Assembly (NCBI GenBank): GCA_031264105.1
Contig: JAISEM010000024.1
Coordinates: 1 to 64,000, forward strand
Length of the DNA stretch: 64,000 nucleotides
Direction of reading: 5' to 3'
Source of the DNA: Endomicrobium sp.
GTDB lineage: Bacteria > Elusimicrobiota > Endomicrobiia > Endomicrobiales > Endomicrobiaceae
Shown: one piece after another, positions 19,241-29,225 of the stretch
Layout of the letters: each line of letters begins with the position of its first letter
How positions within the stretch are numbered: the stretch's first letter is position 1
The notes under the pieces: model-generated
What the model saw: only the letters and a program-made list of their open reading frames with translations
Told to the model about the DNA's origin: nothing
Database searches by the model: none
Translations under genes and position numbers: made by a program

Positions 19241-20589
19241 ATATATCCGAGAGAGATCCACAAGTAAGAAGAAAAGATTTTGAGGAGGTTAACACAGGCT
19301 ACTCTAAAGAAGAAATGCTTGCAGAAGCTAAAAGATGTTTGCAATGCAAGAATCCTATGTGTACAAAAGGTTGCCCTGTTGAAATAGACATACCAGGTTT
19401 TATCAAATATCTTGCTGAAGAAAACCCGTTAAAAGCAATAAAAGTTTTGAAACAAAAAACCAACCTACCTGCAGTTTGCGGCAGAGTTTGCCCTCAAGAA
19501 AATCACTGTGAGAAATCTTGTATTTTGGCAAAAAAAGGCGAAGCTATTTACATTGGCAATTTGGAGCGTTATGCTGCAGATGCGGCAGAAAAAATGGAAG
19601 ACAATATTGAAATAGAAAAAAATGGTATAAAAATTGCTGTTGTTGGTTCTGGTCCTGCGGGTTTAACATGCGGAGGGGATTTGTTAAAACTAGGATATGA
19701 CGTTACTGTTTGTGAATCTCTCCATGATGCCGGCGGAGTTTTACGTTATGGAATACCTGAATTTAGACTTCCTAAAAAAGTATTAGATGCAGGAATAGAA
19801 AAGCTAAAAAAGCTTGGTATGAAAATATCTTTGAATACTCTTATTGGCAGAACAAAAACCGTACAAGATTTGTTTGATGACGGATTTAAAGCAATTTTTG
19901 TCGCTGTGGGAGCAGGTCTTCCTGTATTTCCTAAGATACCAGGAGAAAACTTAAGTCATATTTATTGTTCAAATGAGTTTTTAGTACGCATAAACTTAAT
20001 GAAAGCTTTTGAATTTCCTAGATACGATACGCCTGTGTACAGAGGAAAAAATATTGTTGTAGTAGGTGGAGGAAACACTGCCATGGACTCTGCTAGGACG
20101 GCGGTTCGTCTTGGCGCAAACAGTGTTAAGCTTGTTTATAGAAGATCTGAAGAGGAAATGCCTGCAAGACTTGAAGAGCGTAGACATGCAAAAGAAGAAG
20201 GCGTGGAGTTTGTAACTCTTACCAATCCTGTAAAGTTTATTGGTGGTGATAATAAAGCCGTTAAAGCTGTTGAGTGCGTTAAAATGGAGCTTGGTGAACC
20301 TGACGAATCTGGAAGAAGGTACCCAAAAGAAATTGTAGGATCAAATTATACAATGGATGCTGATATGGTTGTTTTAGCTTTGGGATTGCATCCAAATCCA
20401 ATTTTACCTTCTCTTACCAAAGGGTTGCATGTAGATTCTCATGGACATATTGTAATTGATGAGAGCCTTATGACTTCAACATCTGGCATTTTTGCAGGAG
20501 GCGATATTGCAGGAGGCGATACAGTTATTTCTGCAATGGGAATGGGTAAAAAAGCGGCTAAGGCTATAGATAACTATCTTAGAAGATAA
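19219..20589 (+). CDS. NADPH-dependent glutamate synthase-like / NfnB-like flavoprotein
   Basis: RCLQCKNPMCTKGCPVEIDIPGFI, CGRVCPQENHCEKSC, VVGSGPAGLTCGGDL. Confidence 0.88.
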   Translation: MQMPQKVNISERDPQVRRKDFEEVNTGYSKEEMLAEAKRCLQCKNPMCTKGCPVEIDIPGFIKYLAEENPLKAIKVLKQKTNLPAVCGRVCPQENHCEKSCILAKKGEAIYIGNLERYAADAAEKMEDNIEIEKNGIKIAVVGSGPAGLTCGGDLLKLGYDVTVCESLHDAGGVLRYGIPEFRLPKKVLDAGIEKLKKLGMKISLNTLIGRTKTVQDLFDDGFKAIFVAVGAGLPVFPKIPGENLSHIYCSNEFLVRINLMKAFEFPRYDTPVYRGKNIVVVGGGNTAMDSARTAVRLGANSVKLVYRRSEEEMPARLEERRHAKEEGVEFVTLTNPVKFIGGDNKAVKAVECVKMELGEPDESGRRYPKEIVGSNYTMDADMVVLALGLHPNPILPSLTKGLHVDSHGHIVIDESLMTSTSGIFAGGDIAGGDTVISAMGMGKKAAKAIDNYLRR

Positions 20590-20608
20590 TACAAGAGGCT
20601 CGTGCGAT

Positions 20609-22612
20609 ATGAAAGACTTGAAGAATATAGTTTTAAAACTAGCTTCTGTTAATCTTTTATTTTTGTTTTTCATGTCTGCGTACAGGGTTATATTTTTTAT
20701 TCATTTTGGAAAAGGCATAGACTTACGCGGTTTTGGACTTGATATTCTCAAAGCATTTTTCATGGGCGCTAGGTTGGATTTGTCAGTTATAGGGATAATT
20801 AATTCTCCTGCTGCGCTTGCATTCGTTGTTATACTCATATTTGGGAAATCTTTATTATTCAGATATTTTTTTTCATTTCTTAAATACTACTATTGTATCT
20901 TTATCGGTCTAATTTTAACAATCTTGTGTATAGATTTTAATTTTTATTCATATTTTCAGGAACATCTAAACGTTTTGATTTTTGGTTTTGTTGAGGATGA
21001 TACAAAGGCTCTTATTCAAACTTTTTATAAAAACTACAATCTTTTATTAATAGGTACTTTAGTAATATTTTTCTTTATTCCCCCATTTTTTGTAAGCAAA
21101 TTTATATTAAAATTTAAAGAATACAATTTTAAATTTCAGAGAATATTTTTAAGATTTGTATTTTCTTTATTAATCCTTGTATTTATTTTTATAGCTATGA
21201 GAGGAACTGTTGTATTGCACCCGATTGGTGTATATACTGATGTTTCGTCAAACATGTTTGTCAACAAAATTGCTATAAATTGTTTTTATACTTTACAAAG
21301 GGCTTTTGAACACAGGGCTAGGGAGAGGAAATCCTTTGACTATATTGAAAAATCTGGATATAAAAATAATATTAGGCAAGCTTTTGCGGATTTTTTAGGT
21401 AAAGATATCGAAGATATTGCGCAAAATAATCCTGAAACAGTTCTTGTTTCTAAAACCCCATACAATGCGCAAGCAAAAAAATTAAAACCGAATATTATTT
21501 TGATTTTAATGGAAAGTTTAGGTAGGGATATAATTAAGTACAATTCTCCCGAGTTCAACATTTTAGGCGGACTAAAAAAGCATTTTGATGAAGACATTGT
21601 TTTTTATAATTTTTGTTCGGAAGGTAGAATTACTATAGAGGCGCTAGAGGCTTTATTTTTAAATATTGTTCTTAAACCGAGAACTTCTATATGTTTTTCT
21701 CAGTCAAAACTAGTGTATAACAAATATCCTTTTGCTTCAATTCTTCCTTATAAGAGAAATGATTATAATACGATTTTTATGTATGGCGACAACACAAGTT
21801 GGAAAAATGTTGGAGTGTTTGCTGCAAGATTAGGTTTTGATGAGATATTAAACGAAGCAGGAGCTTTGATTCCTGACTCATCTAGAGGAACTTGGGGAGT
21901 ATATGATGAATATTTATTTGATGCTATTTTTGATAGCTTGTCAAAAGGGAACAAAAGTAAGTTTATTTTTTCATTAACAACTACTAATCACACCCCGTAC
22001 TCTCTGCCTAAGGGTTACAAGAAATTGCTACTTGAAATTCCGACTTCTTTAAGAGATAAAATATTTGATATTGATGATGCCTATAAAAGATTTACTACTT
22101 ATCAATATGCTAATGAAATGTTAGCGCGTTTGATTGATAAAATTAAAAAGTCAAAATATGCAGATAATACTATAATAGCAGTGACAGGTGATCATAACTT
22201 CAATGCATATCAAATAGATAGTTTATTGAGAAAAGTAGGAGTTCCATTTTATTTGTATATACCCAAATCTTTAAAGCCAGAAAATGTAGATACTTCTGTT
22301 TTCGGTTCTCATCTAGATATAATGCCAACTTTATATAATCTATCTCTTTCAAATGAGAGTTATATGTCTCAAGGTATAGACTTATTTTCAAGCAAGGCTA
22401 AAGATAATGCAATAGTCAATCAAGATTTTATTATGAATAAATTCGGCGCTGTAGAATGGGACATTGTAAATGATAAATTATTATATTTCATGTGGGACGA
22501 GAAGTATATCCTTAAAAGTTCTACAAAAACATATAAGCTTGAAAGACTTCAAAAGCATTTTCTGTCTATGGTTGCAATCTCTGACTATTTAATTAAAAAT
22601 ACTGGACAGTAG
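20609..22612 (+). CDS. LTA synthase-like membrane sulfatase
   Basis: N-terminal TM helices; PNIILILMESLGRD, VTGDHNFNAY. Confidence 0.85.
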   Translation: MKDLKNIVLKLASVNLLFLFFMSAYRVIFFIHFGKGIDLRGFGLDILKAFFMGARLDLSVIGIINSPAALAFVVILIFGKSLLFRYFFSFLKYYYCIFIGLILTILCIDFNFYSYFQEHLNVLIFGFVEDDTKALIQTFYKNYNLLLIGTLVIFFFIPPFFVSKFILKFKEYNFKFQRIFLRFVFSLLILVFIFIAMRGTVVLHPIGVYTDVSSNMFVNKIAINCFYTLQRAFEHRARERKSFDYIEKSGYKNNIRQAFADFLGKDIEDIAQNNPETVLVSKTPYNAQAKKLKPNIILILMESLGRDIIKYNSPEFNILGGLKKHFDEDIVFYNFCSEGRITIEALEALFLNIVLKPRTSICFSQSKLVYNKYPFASILPYKRNDYNTIFMYGDNTSWKNVGVFAARLGFDEILNEAGALIPDSSRGTWGVYDEYLFDAIFDSLSKGNKSKFIFSLTTTNHTPYSLPKGYKKLLLEIPTSLRDKIFDIDDAYKRFTTYQYANEMLARLIDKIKKSKYADNTIIAVTGDHNFNAYQIDSLLRKVGVPFYLYIPKSLKPENVDTSVFGSHLDIMPTLYNLSLSNESYMSQGIDLFSSKAKDNAIVNQDFIMNKFGAVEWDIVNDKLLYFMWDEKYILKSSTKTYKLERLQKHFLSMVAISDYLIKNTGQ

Positions 22613-22623
22613 CGGAGGTATAT

Positions 22624-23859
22624 GTGAAAGCGCTTACAATTCAAATAGGTATTTTTGGTAGAACGAATGTCGGTAAATCATCTTTGATGAATTTTATGAC
22701 AAATCAAAAAACTTCCATTGTTTCTGAAATTGCAGGCACAACAACTGATGTCGTCTGGAAACAAATGGAACTTAATCCGCTAGGCCCAATAACTCTTTTT
22801 GATACGGCAGGAATTGATGACATGTCTTTGCTTGGTTTAGAACGAATAGAAAAAACTAAAAGAGCTTTTGATTCTTCAGATATCGTTATTTTGATGTGTG
22901 AGTCTGAAAAATTTGGGGATTTCGAAAAAAATATAATAAAAGAATCGCAGAGCAGAAAAACGCCTTGCGTTATAGTAGTAAGTAAAATTGATTTAGAACC
23001 CCCTGATGAAAAGTTTCTTGAAGATTTAAAAAAATATACAAAACACATATTGTTGTTTTCAAGCGCTACGGGAAACCGCGACACTTTTCTCAATTCTTTA
23101 AAGAAAGTTTTTCTTGAAGTTTTATCTGAAAACTATATAGAAAGCTATTTGGCTTTAAGAAGTATAGTTAAGAAAGACGATACTGTAGTCCTTGTTATGC
23201 CAGTAGATTTAGGCGCTCCTAAAGGCAAAATAATAATGCCTCAAGTTCAGACGGTAAGACATTTGTTAGATTTACATGCGGCTTCTTATACTGTTCAAGA
23301 TACTGAATATGAAATAGCTTTAAAAAATTTGAAAGAACTTCCAGTGCTTGTAATAACGGACTCGCAGGCAATTAAACAGGTATCTGCAAAAACTCCAGAG
23401 AATATAAAGCTTACTACTTTTTCAATAATTTATGCTGCCGATAAGTCTGATATAGTAGAAATGGCTAGAGGTGCGGCAGCTTTGAATAACCTCAAAGACG
23501 GGGATAAAGTTTTGATTGCAGAAGGATGTACCCATCATGCCACCTCAGACGATATTGGAAGAGTAAAGCTTCCTAAATGGATAAGAGAATATTCAAAGAA
23601 AAATATAGATGTAAAATATGCCTCCGGACAAGATTATCCGAGCGATTTAAAAGATTATAAAGTTGTAATACATTGTGGCGGTTGTACATTAAATAGAAAA
23701 GGTATGCTTTCGCGTTTAAGCAAAGCTTTAGACGCAGGTGTTCCAATAACAAACTATGGTATTGCTATATCTGTGTTCAATGGAGTTATAGATAAGGTTC
23801 TAGAAGTTTTTCCAGAGGCTTTATCTTCTTATAAGTCTGCGTTGAAAAGCGCAGTCTAA
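22624..23859 (+). CDS. hydF: [FeFe]-hydrogenase maturation GTPase HydF
   Basis: GRTNVGKSSLMNFMTNQ P-loop, DTAGIDD, EGCTHHATSDDIGRVKLPKW and HCGGCTLNRKGM cluster-binding motifs; GTG start. Confidence 0.92.
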   Translation: MKALTIQIGIFGRTNVGKSSLMNFMTNQKTSIVSEIAGTTTDVVWKQMELNPLGPITLFDTAGIDDMSLLGLERIEKTKRAFDSSDIVILMCESEKFGDFEKNIIKESQSRKTPCVIVVSKIDLEPPDEKFLEDLKKYTKHILLFSSATGNRDTFLNSLKKVFLEVLSENYIESYLALRSIVKKDDTVVLVMPVDLGAPKGKIIMPQVQTVRHLLDLHAASYTVQDTEYEIALKNLKELPVLVITDSQAIKQVSAKTPENIKLTTFSIIYAADKSDIVEMARGAAALNNLKDGDKVLIAEGCTHHATSDDIGRVKLPKWIREYSKKNIDVKYASGQDYPSDLKDYKVVIHCGGCTLNRKGMLSRLSKALDAGVPITNYGIAISVFNGVIDKVLEVFPEALSSYKSALKSAV

Positions 23860-24084
23860 ATCTGTATAATTACGACATTAAATATAAAACATTTTAATGA
23901 AAAGGAGTTTTTGTATGAAAAAGCCGTTAATGGCAGGAAATTGGAAGATGAGCAAATTATAAGTCTGCGTTGAAAAGCGCAGTCTAAATCTGTATAATTA
24001 CGACATTAAATATAAAACATTTTAATGAAAAGGAGTTTTTGTATGAGAAAGCCGTTAATGGCAGGAAATTGGAAGATGAACAAA
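23829..24084. repeat. Exact head-to-tail 128-bp tandem duplication spanning hydF stop, tpiA leader, SD and first codons
   Basis: Copy 1 23829-23956, copy 2 23957-24084, nearly identical. Confidence 0.95.
23915..23962 (+). other. 15-codon mini-ORF MKKPLMAGNWKMSKL* derived from the duplicated tpiA start
   Basis: Same AAGGAG-N7-ATG context as tpiA; terminates at the duplication boundary. Confidence 0.8.
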
Positions 24085-24795
24085 ACAGTCGCAGAAGCTG
24101 TTAGCATTGTAAAAGCTTTAAAAAGCTCAATTGCTGATGTTAAAGACGTGGATGTTTTGATTTGCCCTACTTTTATGGCGCTCTATGCTGTAAATAGTGA
24201 AGTTAAAGGATCAAATATCAATATTGGTGCTCAGAATCTTTTTTGGGAGTCTAAAGGTGCGTTTACTGGTGAAATTTCTCCAGCGATGGTAAAAGATGCA
24301 GGTTGTTCTTATGTTTTAATCGGACACTCTGAACGCAGACAGTATTTTGGAGAAACAAACGAGACTGTAAATAAAAAAATAAAAGCAGCTCTTGCAGCAG
24401 AATTAATCCCTGTAGTATGCGTAGGAGAAACTCTTAAAGAAAGAGAAGATAATGTTACGTTTAAAGTTATAGAAAAACAAATAAACGAAGGTTTGGTTGG
24501 TCTTAGAGCAGAACAAGCAGGAATTGTAGTTATAGCTTATGAACCTGTATGGGCAATAGGAACTGGCAAAACTGCAACCCCGGATCAAGCTCAGGAAGTT
24601 CATGCTTTTGCAAGAAAAGCGTATGGGAAAATGTATGGTGACGCTTCTCAAAAAGTAAGAATTCTCTACGGTGGTTCTGTAAATCCTGCAAACGTATCTG
24701 AACTTATGAAACAGTCTGATATAGATGGCGGTCTTGTTGGTGGAGCAAGTTTAGATGCGGAATCTTTTACAAAACTCGTAAAATACTCTAAATAA
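24043..24795 (+). CDS. tpiA: Triosephosphate isomerase
   Basis: RKPLMAGNWKMNK, IGHSERRQYFGETNE, VIAYEPVWAIGTGKTATP, ILYGGSVNPAN; start placed at 24043 rather than 24025 (AAGGAG upstream). Confidence 0.95.
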   Translation: MRKPLMAGNWKMNKTVAEAVSIVKALKSSIADVKDVDVLICPTFMALYAVNSEVKGSNINIGAQNLFWESKGAFTGEISPAMVKDAGCSYVLIGHSERRQYFGETNETVNKKIKAALAAELIPVVCVGETLKEREDNVTFKVIEKQINEGLVGLRAEQAGIVVIAYEPVWAIGTGKTATPDQAQEVHAFARKAYGKMYGDASQKVRILYGGSVNPANVSELMKQSDIDGGLVGGASLDAESFTKLVKYSK

Positions 24796-24812
24796 AAATA
24801 TGAGAATGTAAA

Positions 24813-25271
24813 ATGGGGAATATAAAAAAAATCGCATTTGGTACAGATCATGCTGCTGCAGAAGTAAGAGATACTGTAAAAAAATATTTGCAAGATTTAG
24901 ACTATAACGTGGAAGATTTTGGTTTTTGCGGGCAAGGCAGTTGCGATTATCCAGATTTTGCAGTTCAAGTTGCGAAAACCGTCGCTAATAAAGAAGCAGA
25001 CAGAGGTATCCTGATTTGTGGTACAGGAATAGGTATGTCTATTGTTGCAAACAAAGTAAAAGGCGTTATAGCGGCTGTTTGTTGGAATGAAGATACGGCA
25101 AGACTTGCTTCTCAGCACAATTGTGCAAATGTATTGTGTTTAGGTTCAAGAACTGCCACTGTAAGTGAAATTTGCCGCATGATAAAAACATTTTTAGATA
25201 CTCCCTTTAAGGAAAGACATCAAATAAGAATAAATAAAATAAAGGAAATTGAGAAGCGAGAATGTCGCTGA
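24813..25271 (+). CDS. rpiB: Ribose-5-phosphate isomerase B
   Basis: GTDHAAAEVRDTVKKYL, RGILICGTGIGMSIVANKVKGVIAAVC, NVLCLGSR. Confidence 0.93.
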   Translation: MGNIKKIAFGTDHAAAEVRDTVKKYLQDLDYNVEDFGFCGQGSCDYPDFAVQVAKTVANKEADRGILICGTGIGMSIVANKVKGVIAAVCWNEDTARLASQHNCANVLCLGSRTATVSEICRMIKTFLDTPFKERHQIRINKIKEIEKRECR

Positions 25272-25312
25272 AATATGCTTGGGTAATTTCCCTAAAAGGA
25301 ATTAGTTCTTGT

Positions 25313-25864
25313 ATGAAAAAAATGCTTCTGATGTGCTTATCACTACCACTCTTTTTATCATCGTGCGTTATTAATAATGCCGTCATAAAGCCTGATTATG
25401 ATTTTTCAAAAGTTAAAAGCATTAGGGTCAATCAGTTTTCTTCAGGAAAAGGATATAGAGGTATTAGCGATGCTGTCCAAAATGCATTCATACAAGATTT
25501 ATTAGCTAAGGGATATGATATTGTTTCAGATATCGGCGTAAAAGTTGATTGTGTTATAGATGGTAGCGTAACATCTTTTTATAGACTAAGGGAAGAATGG
25601 GTAGATAATGGTTTTTATTACGGATACCCAGGTAGATATAGCCGTAGGTATCGTTGGGCAGGTATGCCTATTTATGATGGAGTTGTTTGCAGCAATACTG
25701 TCAATATTGGTATTTCAACTCGTATGACAGATATTGAAACAGGACAAGTGGTTTGGTCAGATTCATTTAATAATGAAAGTTGGGATGAAGATTCTGCAAT
25801 AAACGGAGCGGTTAAAGCTGTTTTAAAGTCTTTGCCTAAAGAAAAAGTAATTAGCAAAAAATAG
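25313..25864 (+). CDS. Lipoprotein of unknown function
   Basis: MKKMLLMCLSLPLFLSSC lipobox; YDFSKVKSIRVNQFSSGKG...MTDIETGQVVWSDSF. Confidence 0.65.
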   Translation: MKKMLLMCLSLPLFLSSCVINNAVIKPDYDFSKVKSIRVNQFSSGKGYRGISDAVQNAFIQDLLAKGYDIVSDIGVKVDCVIDGSVTSFYRLREEWVDNGFYYGYPGRYSRRYRWAGMPIYDGVVCSNTVNIGISTRMTDIETGQVVWSDSFNNESWDEDSAINGAVKAVLKSLPKEKVISKK

Positions 25865-25868
25865 AGTT

Positions 25869-26708
25869 ATGGGAGTTTTTACAATGGAGATTTCAGACTT
25901 AAAGATAGTATCTGCAAATGTCAGAAAAGATATTATCAAAATGTTAGAGCTTGCAGGATCAGGACATCCTGGAGGAAGTTTATCTTCAGTTGAGCTTGTA
26001 GTAGATTTGTACTTTAGACATATGAAATTCAATCCTAAAGATACAAATGATCCAAATAGGGATTATTTTGTATTATCTAAAGGACACGTTTGTCCTGTTC
26101 TTTACGCGGTTTTAGCTCAGCTTGAATGTATTACTCCTGATGAACTTTGCACTTTAAGAAAAGCTGGAAGTAGGCTTCAAGGTCATCCTGCAAAAGATAA
26201 AGAACTTCCTGGTATAGAAGTATCTACAGGATCTTTAGGGTACGGTCTTTCAATAGGCGCTGGTATAGCTGCTGGCATGAAACAAGCTAAAAAAGACAAT
26301 AGAGTTTATGTTTTGATGGGCGATGGTGAGCAACAAGAAGGAAGTATTTGGGAAGCAGCGATGGCTGCACCACAGTTTAAACTTGATAATCTTTGTGCAA
26401 TAGTTGATAATAACGGATTGCAAATAGATGGTGCTACAAAAGATGTTATGAATGTAGAACCTTTGGCTGACAAATATAGAGCTTTTGGCTGGAATGTTAT
26501 AGAAATAGATGGGCACAATCTTTCTGAAGTTGACAAAGCATACTTACAGTTTAAAGAGACCAAGGGAAATCCTACGGCAATAATAGCTAAAACTATTAAA
26601 GGGAAAGGCGTTTCTTATATGGAAAATCTTGCCCAGTGGCATGGTAAAGTTCCGTCAAAAGAATTAGTTCAAAAAGCTTTAGAAGAAATAGATGCTTCAC
26701 TAAAATAA
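25869..26708 (+). CDS. Transketolase, N-terminal subunit
   Basis: AGSGHPGGSLSSVELV, LSKGHVCPVLYAVLA, GDGEQQEGSIWEAAM. Confidence 0.93.
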   Translation: MGVFTMEISDLKIVSANVRKDIIKMLELAGSGHPGGSLSSVELVVDLYFRHMKFNPKDTNDPNRDYFVLSKGHVCPVLYAVLAQLECITPDELCTLRKAGSRLQGHPAKDKELPGIEVSTGSLGYGLSIGAGIAAGMKQAKKDNRVYVLMGDGEQQEGSIWEAAMAAPQFKLDNLCAIVDNNGLQIDGATKDVMNVEPLADKYRAFGWNVIEIDGHNLSEVDKAYLQFKETKGNPTAIIAKTIKGKGVSYMENLAQWHGKVPSKELVQKALEEIDASLK

Positions 26709-26747
26709 TATATTTTATAAAGTCTGCGGTTTATACGGGAGATAGTT

Positions 26748-27695
26748 ATGATAAAAGTTTTTGGGGAAAAAGCTACAAGATTTGGTTTTGGAGAAGGGCT
26801 TGTAGAGCTTGGGAAAGAAAATCCTAAGGTATTTGTTTTAGGGGCCGATACAGCTTCTTCAGTTGCAATAAATACTTTTAGAGATATGTTCCCAGACAGA
26901 TTTCTTAACGTCGGAATAGCAGAGACAAATTTGCTTGGTATGGCTGCAGGTCTTGCTGTAGCTGGGTTTATTCCATTTGTTGCGACATATGGTATTTTTG
27001 CCGCAGGAAGACCTTGGGAACAAATAAGAACAAGTATTTGTTATTCTAATTTGAACCTTAAAATTGGTGGTTCACATTCAGGTCTTATGGTTGGTCCAGA
27101 CGGGGCTACACATCAAGCTTTAGAAGAAATTGCAATAATGAGATGTCTTCCTAGAATGAAAGTTGTAATTCCTTGTGATTTAGTTGAAACAAGAAAGACT
27201 GTTATAGCAAGCGCTTATGCTGATGGTCCAGTATATATAAGATATGGCAGAGAAAACACGCCGATATTTACAAATGACAGTACTCCTTTTGAGATTGGCA
27301 AAGCTAATGTTTTAAGAGAAGGTAAAGATGTTGCAATTATGGCTTGCGGAACAATGGTTTACGAAGCTTTAATGGCTGCTGATCTTTTAGAGAAAAAAGG
27401 AATTAAAGCAAGAGTTGTAAATATCCATACGATAAAACCTATAGACGAGCAAGTAATTGTTTCTGCTGCTAAAGAATGCGGAGCAATAGTAACCGCTGAA
27501 GAACACCAAATTTACGGCGGGTTTGGTTCTGCAGTTGCAGAAGTATTAGTAAGAAATTATCCAGTTCCAGTAGAAATGGTAGCGGTAAATGATACATTTG
27601 GCGAATCTGGCAATCCCATGGATTTAATGACAAAATACGGATTAAGGGACGTTAACATAATAGAATCAGTTTTAAAAGTTTTAAAAAGAAAATAA
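26748..27695 (+). CDS. Transketolase, C-terminal subunit
   Basis: LGADTASSVA, DRFLNVGIAETNLLGMAAGLA, VYIRYGRENTP. Confidence 0.93.
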   Translation: MIKVFGEKATRFGFGEGLVELGKENPKVFVLGADTASSVAINTFRDMFPDRFLNVGIAETNLLGMAAGLAVAGFIPFVATYGIFAAGRPWEQIRTSICYSNLNLKIGGSHSGLMVGPDGATHQALEEIAIMRCLPRMKVVIPCDLVETRKTVIASAYADGPVYIRYGRENTPIFTNDSTPFEIGKANVLREGKDVAIMACGTMVYEALMAADLLEKKGIKARVVNIHTIKPIDEQVIVSAAKECGAIVTAEEHQIYGGFGSAVAEVLVRNYPVPVEMVAVNDTFGESGNPMDLMTKYGLRDVNIIESVLKVLKRK

Positions 27696-27730
27696 TTTCT
27701 AAATTTTTACCATATTTTGGGTGGCAAACT

Positions 27731-28924
27731 ATGGCAAAACGAATTATTTTAATTGTTTTAGACAGTGTCGGCGTCGGGGAACTCCCTGATGCCGCTGTCT
27801 ATAATGACAAAGGCGCAAATACGCTTGGGCATATCTTTGATACTCTTGGGCAATCTTATACGCTGCCAAACCTTGCAAAACTTGGCTTATACAAAATTAT
27901 AGATACCAAAAATCATCTGTCAAATATTGAAGTAGTTGGCTGTTACGGTAAAATGATGACCAAATCTCCTGCAAAAGATACCACTGCAGGGCATTGGGAA
28001 ATGTCTGGTATAATTCTAAAAAAGCCTTTTCCAACATACCCTCACGGATTTCCTAAAGAAATAATAGATAAATTTGAGAAACTTATAGGTACTAAAGTTT
28101 TAGGCAATCGTGTTGCTTCAGGAACTGAAATAATAAAGCAACTTGGAGCACAACATCAGAAAACAGGTTGTCCAATTGTTTATACGTCGGCAGATTCTGT
28201 TTTTCAAATTGCCGCACATGAAGAGTCTTTTGGTCTAAATAGGCTATACGAAATATCGCAGATTGCAAGAGATTTAATGCAAGGAGATAATGCCGTCGGC
28301 AGGATTATCGCAAGACCTTTTATTGGGACTGAAGGTAATTATACAAGAGCGGCAAATAGACGAGATTACTCTTTAACTCTTCCAGAAACTACTATTCTAG
28401 ACGAAATTAAACGGTCAGGTAAAAAAGTCGTGGCTATAGGTAAAATAGAAGATGTTTTTAAAGGGAGGGGAATTACGACAGCTGTCCATACAAAAGGTAA
28501 TTTAAATGGTATGGACGTAACGCTTAATGAAATAAATCAATCTAATCAAAAACAAACATTAATTTTTACAAATCTCATTGATTTTGATATGCTTTGGGGG
28601 CACAGGAGGAATGTTGATGCTTATGCAAAAGGTTTAAAAGACTTTGATGATTTTTTGCCAAAGCTTATAAAAGCGTTAAGTGACGATGACATTCTTATCA
28701 TTACAGCCGATCACGGCTGTGATCCGACTTACAAGCTTCACACAGATCATACAAGAGAGTATGTTCCTTTACTAGTATACGGAAAAAAGTTAAAAAGAAA
28801 CATTGATTTGGGAATAAGAGAAACTTTGTCAGACATTGCTCAAACCATTTCTGCTATTTTGGGAATTTCAAAAATGAAAAACGGCAATAGTTTTAAAGGT
28901 TTAATTTTTAAAGAAAAATATTAG
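27731..28924 (+). CDS. deoB: Phosphopentomutase
   Basis: IILIVLDSVGVGELPDAAVYNDKGANTLGHI, DTTAGHWEMSG, TADHGCDPT. Confidence 0.95.
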   Translation: MAKRIILIVLDSVGVGELPDAAVYNDKGANTLGHIFDTLGQSYTLPNLAKLGLYKIIDTKNHLSNIEVVGCYGKMMTKSPAKDTTAGHWEMSGIILKKPFPTYPHGFPKEIIDKFEKLIGTKVLGNRVASGTEIIKQLGAQHQKTGCPIVYTSADSVFQIAAHEESFGLNRLYEISQIARDLMQGDNAVGRIIARPFIGTEGNYTRAANRRDYSLTLPETTILDEIKRSGKKVVAIGKIEDVFKGRGITTAVHTKGNLNGMDVTLNEINQSNQKQTLIFTNLIDFDMLWGHRRNVDAYAKGLKDFDDFLPKLIKALSDDDILIITADHGCDPTYKLHTDHTREYVPLLVYGKKLKRNIDLGIRETLSDIAQTISAILGISKMKNGNSFKGLIFKEKY

Positions 28925-29013
28925 TACAAAATATATAGAAGGTGAAAAACTTGAGTTCTAATTTAAATACGATTTAAAAAGTTGTCCTGGAAATAAATAT
29001 CAGGAGGACAAGT

Positions 29014-29151
29014 ATGAAGATTTTAAAATCGTATTTAACTTTTGTTTGTAAATGTTCAACTACGAAAAGAATCTCAACCATGTTCTCTCAAAAGAGGCAA
29101 TGTGTATTTTTAGTCTGCCACGCTTGCGCTACTATGTTTAAAAAAAGATAA
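29014..29151 (+). CDS. Possible 45-aa Cys-rich small ORF
   Basis: MKILKSYLTFVCKCSTTKRISTMFSQKRQCVFLVCHACATMFKKR*, preceded by AGGAGG; no homology recognised. Confidence 0.3.
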   Translation: MKILKSYLTFVCKCSTTKRISTMFSQKRQCVFLVCHACATMFKKR

Positions 29152-29225
29152 TAGTTCCACAATTAAGTTTTCAGGATTTAATCCAAAAGACAATAGGATA
29201 TAGAATAAATAGGGGATAGAATAAA

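Noticed and set aside
24025-24042. Upstream start for tpiA in the ORF track (MKRSFC...)
   Set aside because: That extension reads through the SD; ATG at 24043 fits homologues and SD spacing.
25869-27695. Split transketolase as a novel gene fission
   Set aside because: Two-subunit transketolases are common in bacteria and archaea.
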